Source: Cryptomeria japonica (Eukaryota; Streptophyta; Pinopsida; Cupressales; Cupressaceae). From it: 64,000 bases of DNA. A program made the position numbers and the translations under genes. The stretch's first letter is position 1. Every line of letters starts with the position of its first letter. Below, piece by piece: positions 24,261-35,811 of this stretch. Location: assembly GCF_030272615.1 (NCBI RefSeq), contig NC_081410.1, positions 574,565,241-574,629,240 of the forward strand, in the 5' to 3' direction. The notes beneath the pieces were generated by a model. That model had not been told where the DNA came from and searched no databases. It saw only the letters and a program-made list of their open reading frames with translations.

Positions 24261-24284
24261 AACATGTACCCATTATTATGAAAT

Positions 24285-24354
24285 AAATATAATACTACTA
24301 TAAAATGCAATGCTTGATAAAAATATAATACTACTATAAAATGCAATGCTTGAT
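24285..24354 (+). repeat. Short tandem duplication (36-bp period)
   Basis: A 34-bp block containing atactactataaaatgcaa occurs twice in tandem at 24,285-24,318 and 24,321-24,354, directly before the gene fragment. Confidence 0.85.
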
Positions 24355-24455
24355 GATTTAAATGACGAAATGTATAGAGGAGAAATTGAATCTGAAGGTG
24401 ATAGGGGCAGGCATTTCCACAACTGGCATATCCTCTTTGAGAAATGGTGTGTTGA
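24355..24455 (+). pseudogene. Exon-2 fragment of Sulfotransfer_4-like gene
   Basis: About 100 bp match the start of exon 2 of the intact copy at 37,916, including the frame for EEKLNLKVIGAGISTTGISS. The P-loop reads GAGISTTGISSL against GVGLCRTGTYSL in the intact gene, so the conserved Arg and one Thr are gone. The splice acceptor cag of the other copies is changed (gacgaaat here), no exon 1 is found upstream, and homology ends abruptly near 24,455. This is a truncated relic with no chance of making the protein. Confidence 0.75.
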
Positions 24456-24708
24456 TTTTTATGTGCAAACATTTAAACCATAAGTTATATGAGCATAATA
24501 TTTCACAATACTTTCACATTTTGTATTTTCATTCAATGACATTTGATAAATATAAGTTGATGTTCATTGTGTTGGATGTGTTGTACAATTTGAAGTGTTC
24601 CACAACCCTTTTCTTTCAAATCTGAACTTCAAGATGGAATGCCCATTCAAAATGATAAAATTTGGATATCACATTCAATTTTATAAATCATCATGTAATT
24701 TTAAATTA

Positions 24709-24860
24709 TTTTCAATTCTTTTTCTTATTGATTTTAAAAATCACAATACACTTAAAACTCTATTATCCTCCACTAACCCCAATATTTTCAATTCTTTTTC
24801 TTATTGATTTTAAAAATCACAATACACTTAAAACTCTGTTATCCTCCACTAACCCCAATA
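24709..24860 (+). repeat. Tandem duplication, 2 x 76 bp
   Basis: Two adjacent 76-bp copies (24,709-24,784 and 24,785-24,860) starting ttttcaattctttttcttat differ at one visible position (ctattatcc versus ctgttatcc), so the duplication is recent relative to its surroundings. It is non-coding. Confidence 0.9.
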
Positions 24861-26364
24861 GCATAGTTTGGCATAGATTAGAAAGTTTGAAATATAATGA
24901 TCTACATAATATTGTGCAAATCTTTATTATCAACGAATGTAAATTGTTCATGATTGCTAGATATAAGCATAGATTTGTGTATAATTCCTTCTATATGTTA
25001 AGTTCATTGAATTCTCTAAAGAACTATCTCGCCCAGATCTTTATCTTTTTGAAAAATCTCAACAGTTGAGAATTGTTGTAATATTAAATATATAATAGAC
25101 ATAGCTTTAAGTGGTTCATCTCAAGGAAACCATTTTCTTATTTTCTATTAAATAAATTTTTATATTATTTTTGAAAGTGGTACTTACACATTTAACAATA
25201 TTGTCAAAAGGTTCATTTCTAATAGGCTTATATTTGCATGTTTGCTAGTACACTTGATCTAAGACATTGTTATCGCATAACCCCTTATCATCAAGACACA
25301 TAACTCTTTTGTATTAAAGTATAAGAAAATAATAGTATTATCTACATGTTTTACTAATTGAATTTTGAATCTATTAGTACTTGTCGTTAGGCTAGTACTA
25401 TTGCAATAGATTTTTCTTAACTGGTTATTATTCAATTGTTCCTTCACATTGTAAATTTTTTATCTTACATTTTATTAAGAAACTATTGTCTTATTACTAA
25501 CCTTTACAATATATTAGTAATATTGCAATCAGTTTTTCTTAACTGAGTTATTATTCTAATTCAATTACAATTATGCATGCATTTATAATCTGATGCATAA
25601 ATTTTACATAAGAAATATTAATTCCACTTTTTTTTTTTTTTCATATAATAAATAAAATTTTCTATTATATTTAGTAATAATAAAGATTTTTAATTTTAAA
25701 TATTCAAATTGTAACTTTTTAATTTATATACCTTCTCATCCATACAAATATATACATACATGTATTAAAGTCATTCTATTTGTTTTCTTTATTTGTAATT
25801 TTATTTATAATATTGATAATGATATACTTTTAATTTTATAAAATCAACAAACTATTTAAAATTTTATCATTATTACATATTTATAATTTAATATTAATAT
25901 AATAGTTTAAATACTATATCAAATATTTATAATATTATTTAATTAAGTTAAATTAACTTATAGTTAATATCATCCCTACTTTCACTTTGTAGTAAATACT
26001 TTTAATTTTACTTATTTTAAATTTTATTTTTATTACAAATTTATAATTCAAAATTAATATAATATTATAAATACTATATTAAATACTCATAATATTTTTT
26101 AACCAAATAAAAATTAACTTATGATTAATATCAACTATACTTTCACTTTGCTAACCATCAAATAATACAAAAGCAACAGAGTTTGTCATCCTGAAAAATT
26201 AGACACAGTATGGTCAAGTGCTATTCACAAAGTTTTTAGCATGTGGCAGAAGTTACATAAATACCATTGGATTAAATGAGTTTGGAGATAGTTTTGCAAA
26301 CAACACAGAAATGTCCAATGTTTTGGGAGATCTACAGAGGCAAATAGAGGAATAAATCAATTTA
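24861..26364. other. AT-rich intergenic stretch
   Basis: Very AT-rich sequence with a T run at about 25,628-25,641 and no ORF or element terminus I can support. Confidence 0.5.
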
Positions 26365-26564
26365 GATACATGAATATTAGGCTCAATGATCAGGATCAAA
26401 TCTTAACATTCCTCTATATCCCATTCTAAAAAACATCAAACTTATTTTTTCAAATAATCTCGTTGAATCGGTCAACCTGATCATGGAGAAGGAAAATCTC
26501 ACATTATCCTATCAAATCTGACCCTGACTACAACCCGGTCTAAAATTTGATGGTATGTGGACTT
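26365..26564. repeat. Dispersed repeat upstream of the second gene copy
   Basis: Colinear with 4,880-5,045 (tacatgaatattaggctca, cctatcaaatctgac, cggtctaaaattt). It lies 0.5-0.65 kb before the first exon of the disrupted gene. Confidence 0.55.
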
Positions 26565-26837
26565 TTTTTTTTTTTTTAACAGTATTTTAGAATTTTAAAA
26601 GTTAATGGACTGTGCAGTTGGACTGGCCGCCATGATTGATATCCCCCGTAGCATATAATCATAGGTATACCATTATGGCTTCTTAAATTTCATTGGATGA
26701 TTAGCAACTTTGAATGGGCTTCTAGTGGTTGTTGTAATGGTGCAGCAGAGTGGAATTAGGGTTCCACATCACCAGGGCATGTTTTTGATCATCGTGTAAC
26801 TTGAATCTACACAATCTTTTCTTCTATCTCGTCGTTT

Positions 26838-26960
26838 TGCACTAACTAATCTTTTATCTTATCATCTACAATCTACACTAGCATATCTTCTATCTTATCA
26901 ATCTGCACTACCATATCTTCTATCTTACTAGTCTGCACTACCTTATATTATATCTCATCA
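26838..26960 (+). repeat. Degenerate pyrimidine-rich tandem repeat
   Basis: Units of about 30-35 bp built on catatcttctatctta and tctgcactacc recur three to four times. They fall 50-160 bp upstream of the disrupted gene's start codon, so they may be part of its 5' UTR or promoter. Confidence 0.6.
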
Positions 26961-27128
26961 TCTCTGAATCTACACCTTAATATTTGCTCTCCTTCAAGCT
27001 ATAATGGAGATGGAGAAAACTAATGGAGATGGAGAAAACTAATGGTATGATGTCTTTTCAATTCTTTTATGCATAGATTCTGCATTTGGTATTGACCTTA
27101 TCTAGATTATTTGATTGACAGAATATAC

Positions 27129-27629
27129 TGGTCTGAATTATTTTGTCAATTCAGAGGACAATACCCAAAGCAGAATTTGTGGTATTGTAAACACATAACA
27201 AATCATATAAAATTTCATTTCACTGAAAATATGTAAGAACCATACAATTTTTTTGGCAAACTCTATGAAAGAGAGTTGTGTGCCCTTGAATTTATCCCAT
27301 TTGGACAAACTCTGTAAAAGAAAGTTGTATGCCTGGAATGTATCCAATTTGGGCAAACTCTGTAAAAGAGAGTTGTATACCTGAGCCTGTACAATTTAGG
27401 CAATCTTGTGAAGGAGTGTATGCCTATAACTCCATAACTCTCCAACTCCTTGCAATTGGATTCGAATTGGGCTTATTTATAAGCTTTCAAAGAAGCTGAA
27501 CAGCCACCACATTTATGTCTTCATTGGAAGTCGAAAAGACAATCCAGTATTGAAAGGTTATTACATTTATATGAGGACAAAAATTAATTAAAGATTAAAA
27601 TATTTAATACTCTCACTTATTTATGATCA
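27129..27629 (-). repeat. 3' LTR of the TRIM-like element
   Basis: Runs from TGGTCTGAATTATTTTGTC to ttatgatca on the plus strand (TGATCATAAATAAG...CA on its own strand). It holds about three ~50-bp subrepeats of the form ggcaaactctgtaaaagaga at 27,255-27,400. Confidence 0.85.
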
Positions 27630-27668
27630 TTACTCCCTTCTTGAAAGGCAATGGGCCCCATTGCTCGA

Positions 27669-27869
27669 TCATCTTCCAAATAAAATTCTGCAATGTAACT
27701 TGAAAGTGCTAATGAGACTCTGAAGAGAATAATCGCTTCTTCTTTGATCTATTGTAGCAGCAGGAGCCTGGTTAGTTTGAGGCGTAGCAGCTACTAGTTC
27801 CTTGGTAGATGTTGCAGTAGCTTCCTCATTTCCTTCTGCTGAAGACGAAGACAAGAAAGAGTTTGGCAT
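27669..27869 (-). CDS. Short gag-like remnant inside the TRIM-like element
   Basis: A 66-residue frame starts MPNSFLSSSSAEGNEEATAT about 50 bp from the primer-binding site, where gag would start. It is Ser/Thr/Ala-rich and disordered with no zinc knuckle. It is probably the first codons of a deleted gag; whether it is translated is unknown. Confidence 0.35.
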   Translation of the reverse strand: MPNSFLSSSSAEGNEEATATSTKELVAATPQTNQAPAATIDQRRSDYSLQSLISTFKLHCRILFGR

Positions 27870-27921
27870 AGTATGGGTAGTGGCTCATTGGCTATAGATG
27901 CACCTGCAGCAATCGAAAATG

Positions 27922-27933
27922 GCTCTGATACCA
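27922..27933 (-). other. Primer-binding site of the TRIM-like element
   Basis: gctctgatacca on the plus strand, one base from the LTR that begins at 27,935. Confidence 0.85.
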
Positions 27934-27934
27934 C

Positions 27935-28393
27935 TGATCTGAATTATTTTGTCAATTCAAAGGACAATACCCAAAGCAGAATTTGTGGTATTGTAAACAC
28001 ATAACAAATCATATAAAATTTCATTTCACTGAAAATATGTAAGAACCATACAAAAAAAATTTGGCAAACTCTTGAAAGAGAGTTGTGTGCCCTTGAATTT
28101 ATCCCATTTGGGAAAAGAGAGTTGTATGCTTAGAATGTATCCAATTTGGGCAAACTTTGTAAAAAAGAGTTGTATGCCTGATCCTATACAATTTAGGCAA
28201 TCTTGTGAAGGAGCATATGCCTATAACTCTGTAACTCCATAACTCTCCAACTTCTTGCAATTGGATTTGAATTGGGCTTATTTATAAGCTTTCAAAGAAG
28301 CTGAACAACCACCACATTTATGTCCTCATTGGGAGTCGAAAAGACAATCCAAGATTGAAAGGTTATTACATTTATATGAGGACAAAAATTAAT
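27935..28393 (-). repeat. 5' LTR of the TRIM-like element, end-truncated
   Basis: Matches 27,129-27,585 of the left LTR closely, with a short deletion within the ~50-bp subrepeats near 28,115. It stops at aaaaattaat (28,393), beyond which exon 2 sequence resumes at gaaactgaatctgaag. Confidence 0.85.
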
Positions 28394-29469
28394 GAAACTG
28401 AATCTGAAGGTTATAGCTGCAAGCCTTTCCAGAACTGAAACATCCTCTTTGAAAGTGGCTCTGAACATGTTAGGCTTTCCCTGTTACCACTATTGCGAAG
28501 TGATAATGAATAATCAATTCGATCTATGGCACAATATTTTGTCTGGTAAGCCAATCACAAATGATTGTTAATTTTCATTCCTATCTCATACCTACAATCA
28601 TGTAACCTTAAGTAGTATTATGTTGCACTGTTATCAGGGAAGTCTGAAGATTATAAGAGTGTATTTAGTGGGTACACTGCAACAGTGGACGTCCCCTCTG
28701 TTACAATGTATCACAAATTGATGGAATTGTGTCCTGAGGCAAAGGTAATCCTTACTGTGCGTGATCTGCAAACGTGGTATGAGAGTTTAAAAGATACTTC
28801 TTACCATGATCAAATTGCAGCACATTTAGCCCTGAATAAGTTGACACTGTGGGATGGTATGTTCGGCGGGAGGTTCGAGGACAGAGAATACGCCATCAGT
28901 GTGTATGAAGTGCATATGGAAGCTGTGAAGAGTTATGTGTCTTCTCACAAATTACTTGTATTCAATGTAAAGGAAGGATGGCCTCCCCTCTGTAATTTCT
29001 TGGGCACTCCTCTGCCTCCCGCTAATACACCATTTCCCCACTTAAATGATAGAGCGAAATTCATCGAACGTCTTTCTACATTTAAGAAAAATTAGTAGAA
29101 AAAATTGTGAGGGAGTTTAAGTACAGTATAAGTAAAGAAGTTTAAGGAGACATAATGTGGATGGGTTACTGCATTTATTAAGTATAAATATGAATGAGGT
29201 TTTCTTATTGTAAAAACATATATTTTGTTTTGATTAAAGGGGAAAACTGGTTTTATAAGGACCAGAAACCTAGAGTTAACATAAAACAAGAAAGATTAGA
29301 AACAATTAGGACATCCACAAAAAGGACACCAACAAGTCCAATAGAGCAGGGCAATGAAGTCCGAACGACAAAAAAAAAAAAAAACAACCTAACAAAATTA
29401 TAGAAGCTTGCCTAATTTCTCGTTCTTCAGAATGACCTCTTTGTTAATCAACAGAACTTTCTTACTGAC

Positions 29470-31160
29470 ACTATCTATAGGGGTCATACCCTTGTCGCAG
29501 GACCTAGTTGGGGCACCTCGATGTCCTCTACACTCTTCGAAGGCACCCTAAGAATATTTCTTGTCCCTACAACCGTTGCTTTAGCCTTCTTCACCGTCTT
29601 TGTGCTACCCAAAGGGAAATTACCCTAGGAAATGGCATGCAAGACTTCGGGCTGATCATTCAACTTGTGGAGACCTTCGTTAGTGTTATCCATTACTACC
29701 TTGCTAACTGCCACCACCGCAGTCAAACTCTGTTTGAGTTTCTAAAAATCATCCTCCAAAGATTTGATTCGCCTTTCATGGTCCTTGAGGACTTCTGAAT
29801 CTCCCTTCGGCTGATCAACCCTTTCCCTCAAGTAATTAATCTCCTGTAAAATCCCAGAGAACAAGGCATGTTGATGCTCTTGTAAATTTCATAGGCTAAG
29901 ATTAGAGACTGTGGCCTCTGGGACAGAGGAACCCATCTCCTTTGGTGTAGCCCTACCCCCATTAGTAGGCATATTGAAATTAACATCTTGTTCCTTCTCT
30001 CGACCACCCGAATCAATATGGGGTGCCTTTCTCTTTTTCGCAGACACAATAGAAGCATTAGCAACCGGGGACCCATAAATCTTAGACTTCCCCTTCATGC
30101 TGGCAACACAAGCCCTAGCCCCCTTGTTCCCCTTCACATCAATACTAGGGTTCGTAGAATCAAGAACAAAATTGGGGTCATCATCCTCGTCCGAGAGCAT
30201 GATCTTCCTACCCCTAGGATTAGGGTTTTTAGTAGAGGCTGACATTGGGTCCTAGTTTTCATAGATATGATAGGCCTCTTCCTCATCAAAATCCTCCTCC
30301 TCATCAAAGGACATATCCCTATAATGCACTCGAACATTCTTCTAAAATTCAATGCTTGACTTAGCCCTAGGGTTCCTCTCCACATGAAGAGCTTTAGCAT
30401 ATTCCATAAACAAAAGCCTTAATCCCTTATGAAGAATAGGGGAGGAAACCCTCTTTGCATGAACCTGAATACTATGATTCAGGGAGGTCGGAAGGTAAAA
30501 AGGCAAAGAGATACACTTGTTGTGCCGAAAATGATTCAAAATGACAAAATGGCAACTGAAAAAGACTGCAAAATTTAGCATCCAAAGTGAGGTATCGCAT
30601 GATGACCTCCAAAATCACCTTCCAAGGTTTAGGGAGCGAATTTTTATCCCAACCACCGTTTGTGTTCTTCCTCATTTTCTCCCTCTCCTTCGGTGTGAGG
30701 AAAGTATCAAAAGCTTCATTGGCACATTTTTTGTCTCTGTAGAACTTGGTTCCTTCAATCAAGGTATTGGATACCTTGGCCACCAGATCCTCATTAACTT
30801 CCAACTCAATACCGAAGATGCAGAGCACACTATCCCTCCATCCCTAGACAAAAGAGTCAGCGACGAGGGCATCCGACCCATGCAGCATCTCCATATACCC
30901 TGTCAACATGCCCTTTGAGAGCTCCTCCCAAACAGCTTCCTTATTACGTCACTTCTCATACACCACCGTGGGTTCCAAGCGGTTTTTGTCGCCTCCCATC
31001 GTGTGAGAAAATCCTAACCCCACAGTCTGCAGCACAATAGCAATTAAGATCGACCAGAGAGTGAAGAAAAGGAGAGCCTCCAGAAAGTTTGGCTTAGTCA
31101 TAATAAAATTCGTCCTACCTAGGACACATTGAAGCTTGTTCGCCTTCACTATTTCCAAGA
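29470..31160 (-). pseudogene. Putative third LINE ORF, unrecognised
   Basis: Downstream of RNase H the minus strand keeps coding character for about 1.7 kb. Pieces in order: 31,020-30,949 (MGGDKNRLEPTVVYEK); 30,828-30,472 (LVAKVSNTLIEGTKFYRDKK, then PWKVILEVIMRYLTLDAKF); a frameshift near 30,550 continuing to 30,342 (HFVILNHFRHNK, LHKGLRLLF); an acidic DEEEDFDEEEAY patch near 30,275; a Ser/Lys-rich disordered segment 30,245-29,889; and a coiled-coil tail to ~29,740. I know no LINE domain with this sequence. It might be an ORF3, a transduced host exon set, or an older element beneath the LINE. Frameshifts and stops show it is dead here. Confidence 0.5.
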
Positions 31161-31165
31161 ACCCC

Positions 31166-31717
31166 CTATGCTTCGCACGCATTCCTTTCATTTCTGATGA
31201 GGCTGCAAAGATCTATTGGGATCCGATCATTAAAATCCCACAATGTTATGCTAGCTAATCCAACCCCCATATTGGTCAAATTATCAGAGACCTTATTTCC
31301 TTCCTGATACACGTGTGAGATTTGAAAGTCTTCAAAATCTCTCAGGAGCATAAGGCAATCTTCAATGATACTCTTGATCGATAAACTAGGGAAAGAGGAC
31401 CCCTTTAGACAATTAATAATGTTTAGGGAGTCACATTCGAGCCAAACCCTTCTCATGCCTATTTCTTTACCCAACTTGACCCTAGCATAGGCTGCGAAAG
31501 CCTCAGCAAAGTGGTTTGTCTGGGTACCCAAAGGGAGGGCCATCGTTGAGACAAGCCTGCTATTGTGATCACGAACCTCTTCCCCACAACCAACAGGTTC
31601 GGGATTCCCCTTCACCGCCCCATCCGTGTTGATTTTGACCAATCTCAATGGGGGTGGGGCCACTTGGTCCCGTCTTTGGGATTCTTCAGCTTGTACAAGG
31701 GTTTGGAAATATCCCAA
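31166..31717 (-). pseudogene. LINE RNase H domain
   Basis: RNase H degrades template RNA in RNA-DNA hybrids. The order of the fold is clear: first aspartate in VKINTDGAVKGNPEPVG, glutamate in FAEAFAAYARVKLG, second aspartate in RVWLECDSLNII, and a final GNKVSDNLTN in place of the usual N-x-x-A-D-x-L-A. The 183-codon frame is open to its stop at 31,166, but it has no intact upstream ORF2 to be part of. Confidence 0.8.
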
Positions 31718-32390
31718 TTAATTTTGCACTTGTGAACAATATCCAAATCATCCTTTGAGGGGGTGAGAGTACCAACAATATTAGTCTCATCACAGACTGC
31801 CTGAAAGTTTTCTCTGATAGCCAAATGGATTTTATTGGCAACAATATTAGCACAACAAGCTTTATCCCTGAAAATCTGATTGTTTCAGTCCTTCCATAGA
31901 CCCCAAGCAATATGAGGCAACATGAGGTTCCAAATGCATGAGAGAGCCTGATTAGCAGAAGGCGAGACCCATTGAGACCAACATTCAGCAAAAGAATTGG
32001 GGAAGACTTGATCTAGAGACCACAAGTTCCAAAAGTAAGCCCAAACCTCTCAAGAAAAATCACAACTAAAACAAGATGTGGAAGGCATTCTCAAAATCTT
32101 GCAAGCACAGAAAACACTGATTGGGGATAGCCATCCCACTTTTTATAAAGATTATCAATAGTTAGGACTTTGTTCTGGATAATCAGCCAAAAGAAGATGT
32201 TGATTTTCGGAATGATCATGTGGTTCCAAACTAACCCCCAAAAAGTCTTGGGAAAGAGGATCCAAGTCTACAACTTAAAAGCAAAGGAAACAGAGAAGTT
32301 ACCATCCATAGAGAAAGACCAAGTAAAGAGATCCTCAGATCTAGACATAGGAATGTGCACAATGTTCAACCACCTTTGAAGAGTCTGTAG
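31718..32390 (-). pseudogene. LINE zinc-finger (zf-RVT) segment, broken
   Basis: The minus strand shows the region that follows reverse transcriptase in plant LINEs: FPKTFWGLVWNHMIIPKINI and FFWLIIQNKVLTIDNLYKK, then residues leading into RNase H. Several stops and a frameshift are present (for example at ~32,045 and ~31,890). Confidence 0.7.
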
Positions 32391-33175
32391 AGCGGGATCC
32401 ACACTCTAGAAAAGATCAAGAATTGGCACAAGTAAGGCAAGAGCTCTCTAATTTTAATGATTTGTTAAAGAAACTCCCACAAGAAAATAAAGATAAGGAT
32501 CAGCAGATCCAACCATTACAAAGTGCATTATCCAGCTCCACACAACAAGCAAACATTTGCCCCATGCCTTAGCAATTGTACTTTTCACATGTGTTAGGAG
32601 AGAATAAATGACAATTGCTTTCTTACAACCTGCAATAAAATTCATTGCAGATTTTGAAAAGTTGATCGCAGAATATAGCATCAAGTTACAAAGTAGATAT
32701 CTCATCCATTGTTCCAAAGGTTACGGATTCCCAATTGTTGGTTTAGAAGTTATATGTTGTGACAAAGGAGGTCTTAACAACAGCAGAGATAAGTAATAGG
32801 AGACAAGTGGCAAAGAGTGCAAAAGAATTTCTTAAGTATAATAAATAATCCCTCAAGAGAAAAGAATGCCTCAATGTCTTGGACTACTAGTGAAACATAT
32901 GAAGAACAAATTGAGTGGTTAGTCTAATTAGGACTCCCTTCCTCATTTATCCCTAATGGTTTGGTGTTAGTAAAGGATCAAATGAAATAACTATTGGAGA
33001 GCAATCAACAGGATCAATCTGCACCTCAAACTCTAAGTTCATCTCCGAGTATAGGAGAAATAGAAGTGATTTTACATCCCATAGACCAACTCGGATTACA
33101 CATGGAACCTGCATTGATAACATTGAACAATTTCTCTTTTAAAGAGATAATAGACCTAGATTGAGCATTTAAGAC
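32390..33175 (+). pseudogene. Decayed coiled-coil ORF, probably transposon-derived
   Basis: A plus-strand frame starting ERDPHSRKDQELAQVRQELS is charged and helical. A second frame from ~32,806 reads SREKNASMSWTTSETYEEQI and later LHMEPALITLNNFSFKEIID, with stops at CAA/CAG-like positions. The style resembles the C-terminal parts of the unrecognised retroelement ORFs at 7,545 and 17,024, but no specific match can be claimed. Confidence 0.35.
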
Positions 33176-34421
33176 CCTATAGAGAAAATCTCATTCATCA
33201 AAGATAAAATAGGCATCCTTGTAGTCTGGGTTACCAAAATTGTAATCCTATATATTTCTCTCTCATTTTTCCAATTTTGACAATGAACCAAAGATTTTGG
33301 ATTCTTACCTCTGCAAGCAGAGGTCCTCGAAGAGTTGCTAAAAGATAATATATTACATCTATCATGGTCATTTTGCAAAAGTATTTTAATATCATAATTT
33401 TGATAAGGCTTTGCCTTTCTTTTCAAGCATCTTAAGTGCAAGGCAGCTTTCTTTCCTTCTTTTAGCTTCAATTTATAAGTTTAGTGGGGCCCTTTTATAC
33501 CTAAGTCCAAAGATTCATTTGGAGCACTTTATGTGTCAGCAACGTGCATGTTCTCCCCAACCCGAAGGTACAGACTCCCAACGTGTTGAGCTAGAGCACC
33601 ACATGGCAGCTTTGCACACCATTGATGAGTCAGCATCTACCTTTCTAAGTGCATTGCTTCAACAAAAAACCGCATGTCCCCTTAGTGCATAATCTCTTGG
33701 GACCAAAGGAAAAGGTTTCAAAACATTACACTTGAGCACCACGTGTCAAGATAATGCATTTCCAAGCAAAAGGCAAAGGGTTTTTATTTTTTTCTATGTG
33801 CCTAATGCTTTCAAAACCCATGTGTTGGCAAGGAACAAGCCAGAGGATGTTTTAAGCTTGGAATAGCTTAAATGTTGTGTCATCGAGCTCTATTTTGAAA
33901 AGAAGCTCACTGTAGAAGAAAAGTGGATATTATCATGTGTCTTGCTCTCGCAATTTCCAATGAACATTGTAGATATATGGCTTAATTCACCCAACGGTTC
34001 CAATGAAAGTGATGGATTTGGATAGATGGAATATCAACAACCCAAGACGAAGCCAACATGATCACCCTACCCAGCCATTGTAACAACTTTCATGATAAAG
34101 ATATGTAGGAAAAAGGATTGTAGAATCTATTATGTTAAAAAGGAAGTGCTCTATTTAAACTAGAAAAAATATTAGGGGTTCATCACTTCATTTGTAAAAG
34201 ACATTTTGAAAGAAATAGTGACCATTATTGCAACTTTCATATCTTAGCATGTTATGTTCTTAAAATATATATGATAGATACACAAATAAAAAAAAATTCT
34301 ATGTGTTTTTTTTAATATTGCGATAACTGATTGGTATTAATTGGCTTTCATAGTTTAGTTACACTTATTAAATCCAATATATTGGATCTTTTTCCTAAAA
34401 CTCTTTCAATTTGCTTAAATT
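33176..34421. other. Intergenic, nothing recognised
   Basis: Unique-looking non-coding sequence. The 93-residue frame at 33,411-33,692 has no recognisable motif. Confidence 0.4.
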
Positions 34422-34557
34422 TATAGAGAATCAAATCTATGTTATGCAACATGTTGAAAAGATCATTAAGAATTTATGAGTACGTCATCTATAGAGAATC
34501 AAATCTATGCTATGTAACATGTTGAAAAGATCATTAAGAATTTATGGGTGTGTCATC
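34422..34557 (+). repeat. Tandem duplication, 2 x 68 bp
   Basis: tatagagaatcaaatctatg begins both copies (34,422 and 34,490), which run to gtcatc and differ at a few positions (gttatgcaac/gctatgtaac, gagtacg/gggtgtg). Confidence 0.9.
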
Positions 34558-34849
34558 TTAGTTTAGGTTATTTTGTGCTTTTTCTTCTTTTCCCTTTATC
34601 TCCTCATAAAAAATGAAGAGCCAACTTCTAAAACTCTAGAGATCATTATGTAAAGCACAGAGTCCCACATTTGCAGAACTTCCCATAGATTGTATCTCCT
34701 AAATGCCAGTTTTAGAGATTAATAGTATGTCCTAGTATGTCCTATCATTTGAATGTTATGTCATTGTCCTCTCGTAATGATGGGGTAGAAAATATAAAGT
34801 AGTGTTTTAGTCAACCTATTATGTTTTTATTCTATGGTGTTTGTGTAAG

Positions 34850-35310
34850 GTTTCTAAATACCATTTACAGGGTAGTTTATGTAGTTCTTTTGTTCAGTAT
34901 TTTGTATATATTATTTTATAATTGAAGGGTCTCTCTGTAAAACCCATTATCTTAATCTATTTTTTCTTAAATTAGAAATTTTATAAAGATTAGTTTTAAT
35001 AAATCCTAAATGTTTATTTTAAGTTAACATTTTAAATATTGTTTTATTTATTAACATCTTAATAAACACAAGAGTAAATAGGGTATTTAGGTTTTAGTAT
35101 CATACCTAGCTAACAAGACCTAAAATTATATTTCAATGATATTGTTACAATTGTATGCTAGGTTGTTTTGAATGGTTACAATTTTAAATAGAAAATGATA
35201 CCTAAGCACATAAATTTTATTTTAAAATATCTATAGACTAAATCTCACCATCTCATTATAACTTAAGCACAACATTTGATCAATCATTTACTCAACCCAT
35301 CAATATAAAA
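34850..35310. repeat. Upstream repeat of the gene cluster, copy B
   Basis: Colinear partner of 23,810-24,260, about 2.5 kb upstream of the intact gene's start codon. Non-coding and AT-rich. Confidence 0.5.
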
Positions 35311-35534
35311 CATGCAATAGTTCATAAAAACAAAAACTAATAAAATATTCTAAACGTGTTATTAGATTATCAATAGAACATATAAATAGTTCCAATAGAA
35401 AGCATTGGAAGAAATTATTTTGATGAAAAATATAATTGTATAGTGATTAGCCAATAGGACTATTTGTATATGTGCCTATGGGCGAATAGAACTAGTTGTA
35501 TTTGTGCCTATGGGCCAACAAATAGCACCTTTAG

Positions 35535-35811
35535 ATCATCATAACATCAATAACGTAAACTGGTTATTAATGATTTTCTATTAACTTTTCCTTGTGTGAA
35601 GAGAAGATAAATATATAATTATTGATTAGCAAAATTATATATATATATATATAGTAGGTCCTTTAGATCATTTTGCTAGCTAATAAGATGGAAATATGTA
35701 GAGATATAATTAATAATCATCATAACATCAATAACGTAAACTGGTTATTAATGATTTTCTATTAACTTTTCCTTCTGTGAAGAGAAGATAAATATATAAT
35801 TATTAGTTAGC

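Larger units (their letters stand above)
27129..28393 (-). mobile_element. TRIM-sized LTR retroelement inserted in exon 2
   Basis: Two direct repeats (27,129-27,629 and 27,935-28,393) flank about 305 bp, with a primer-binding site (gctctgatacca, 27,922-27,933) next to the right repeat. On the minus strand a purine tract aagaagggagtaa abuts the left repeat. The total of ~1.27 kb without pol fits a terminal-repeat retrotransposon in miniature or a deletion derivative. The right (5') LTR lacks the final ~45 bp present in the left LTR, and host exon bases adjacent to it are gone too. A deletion therefore removed the junction together with the target-site duplication. Confidence 0.85.
27004..29095 (+). 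pseudogene. Sulfotransfer_4-like gene disrupted by an LTR element
   Basis: Same gene structure as the intact copy at 37,817. Exon 1 is 27,023-27,044. Intron 1 ends cag at 27,121. Exon 2 starts at 27,122 and is broken after 7 bp by the LTR element at 27,129-28,393, resuming at 28,394-28,545. A gt...cag intron leads to exon 3 at 28,638-29,095. Exon 3 stays open (MDVPSVTMYHKLMELCPEAK, then ILTVRDLQTWYESLKD) to TAG. Several defects make it non-functional. A 19-bp tandem duplication of exon 1 (27,004-27,022 repeated at 27,023-27,041) shifts the frame if the first ATG is used. About 13 bp of exon 2 are missing at the element's right junction. The P-loop reads AASLSRTETSSL, losing the key glycines. 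The 3' UTR still resembles the intact copy (acataatgtg...tttattaagtat). Confidence 0.85.
29225..32390 (-). mobile_element. 5'-truncated LINE with an extra ORF after RNase H
   Basis: Read on the minus strand it starts inside the zinc-finger segment after the reverse transcriptase (~32,390), continues through RNase H (31,717-31,166) and a further ~560-codon coding-like region, and ends near 29,225 in ccttataaaaccag...tttaatcaaaac, a plausible LINE 3' end. Endonuclease and reverse transcriptase are absent, as expected of a 5'-truncated insertion. It sits just beyond the 3' UTR of the disrupted gene at 27,004-29,095. The right boundary abuts an unrelated plus-strand frame at 32,390. Confidence 0.7.
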
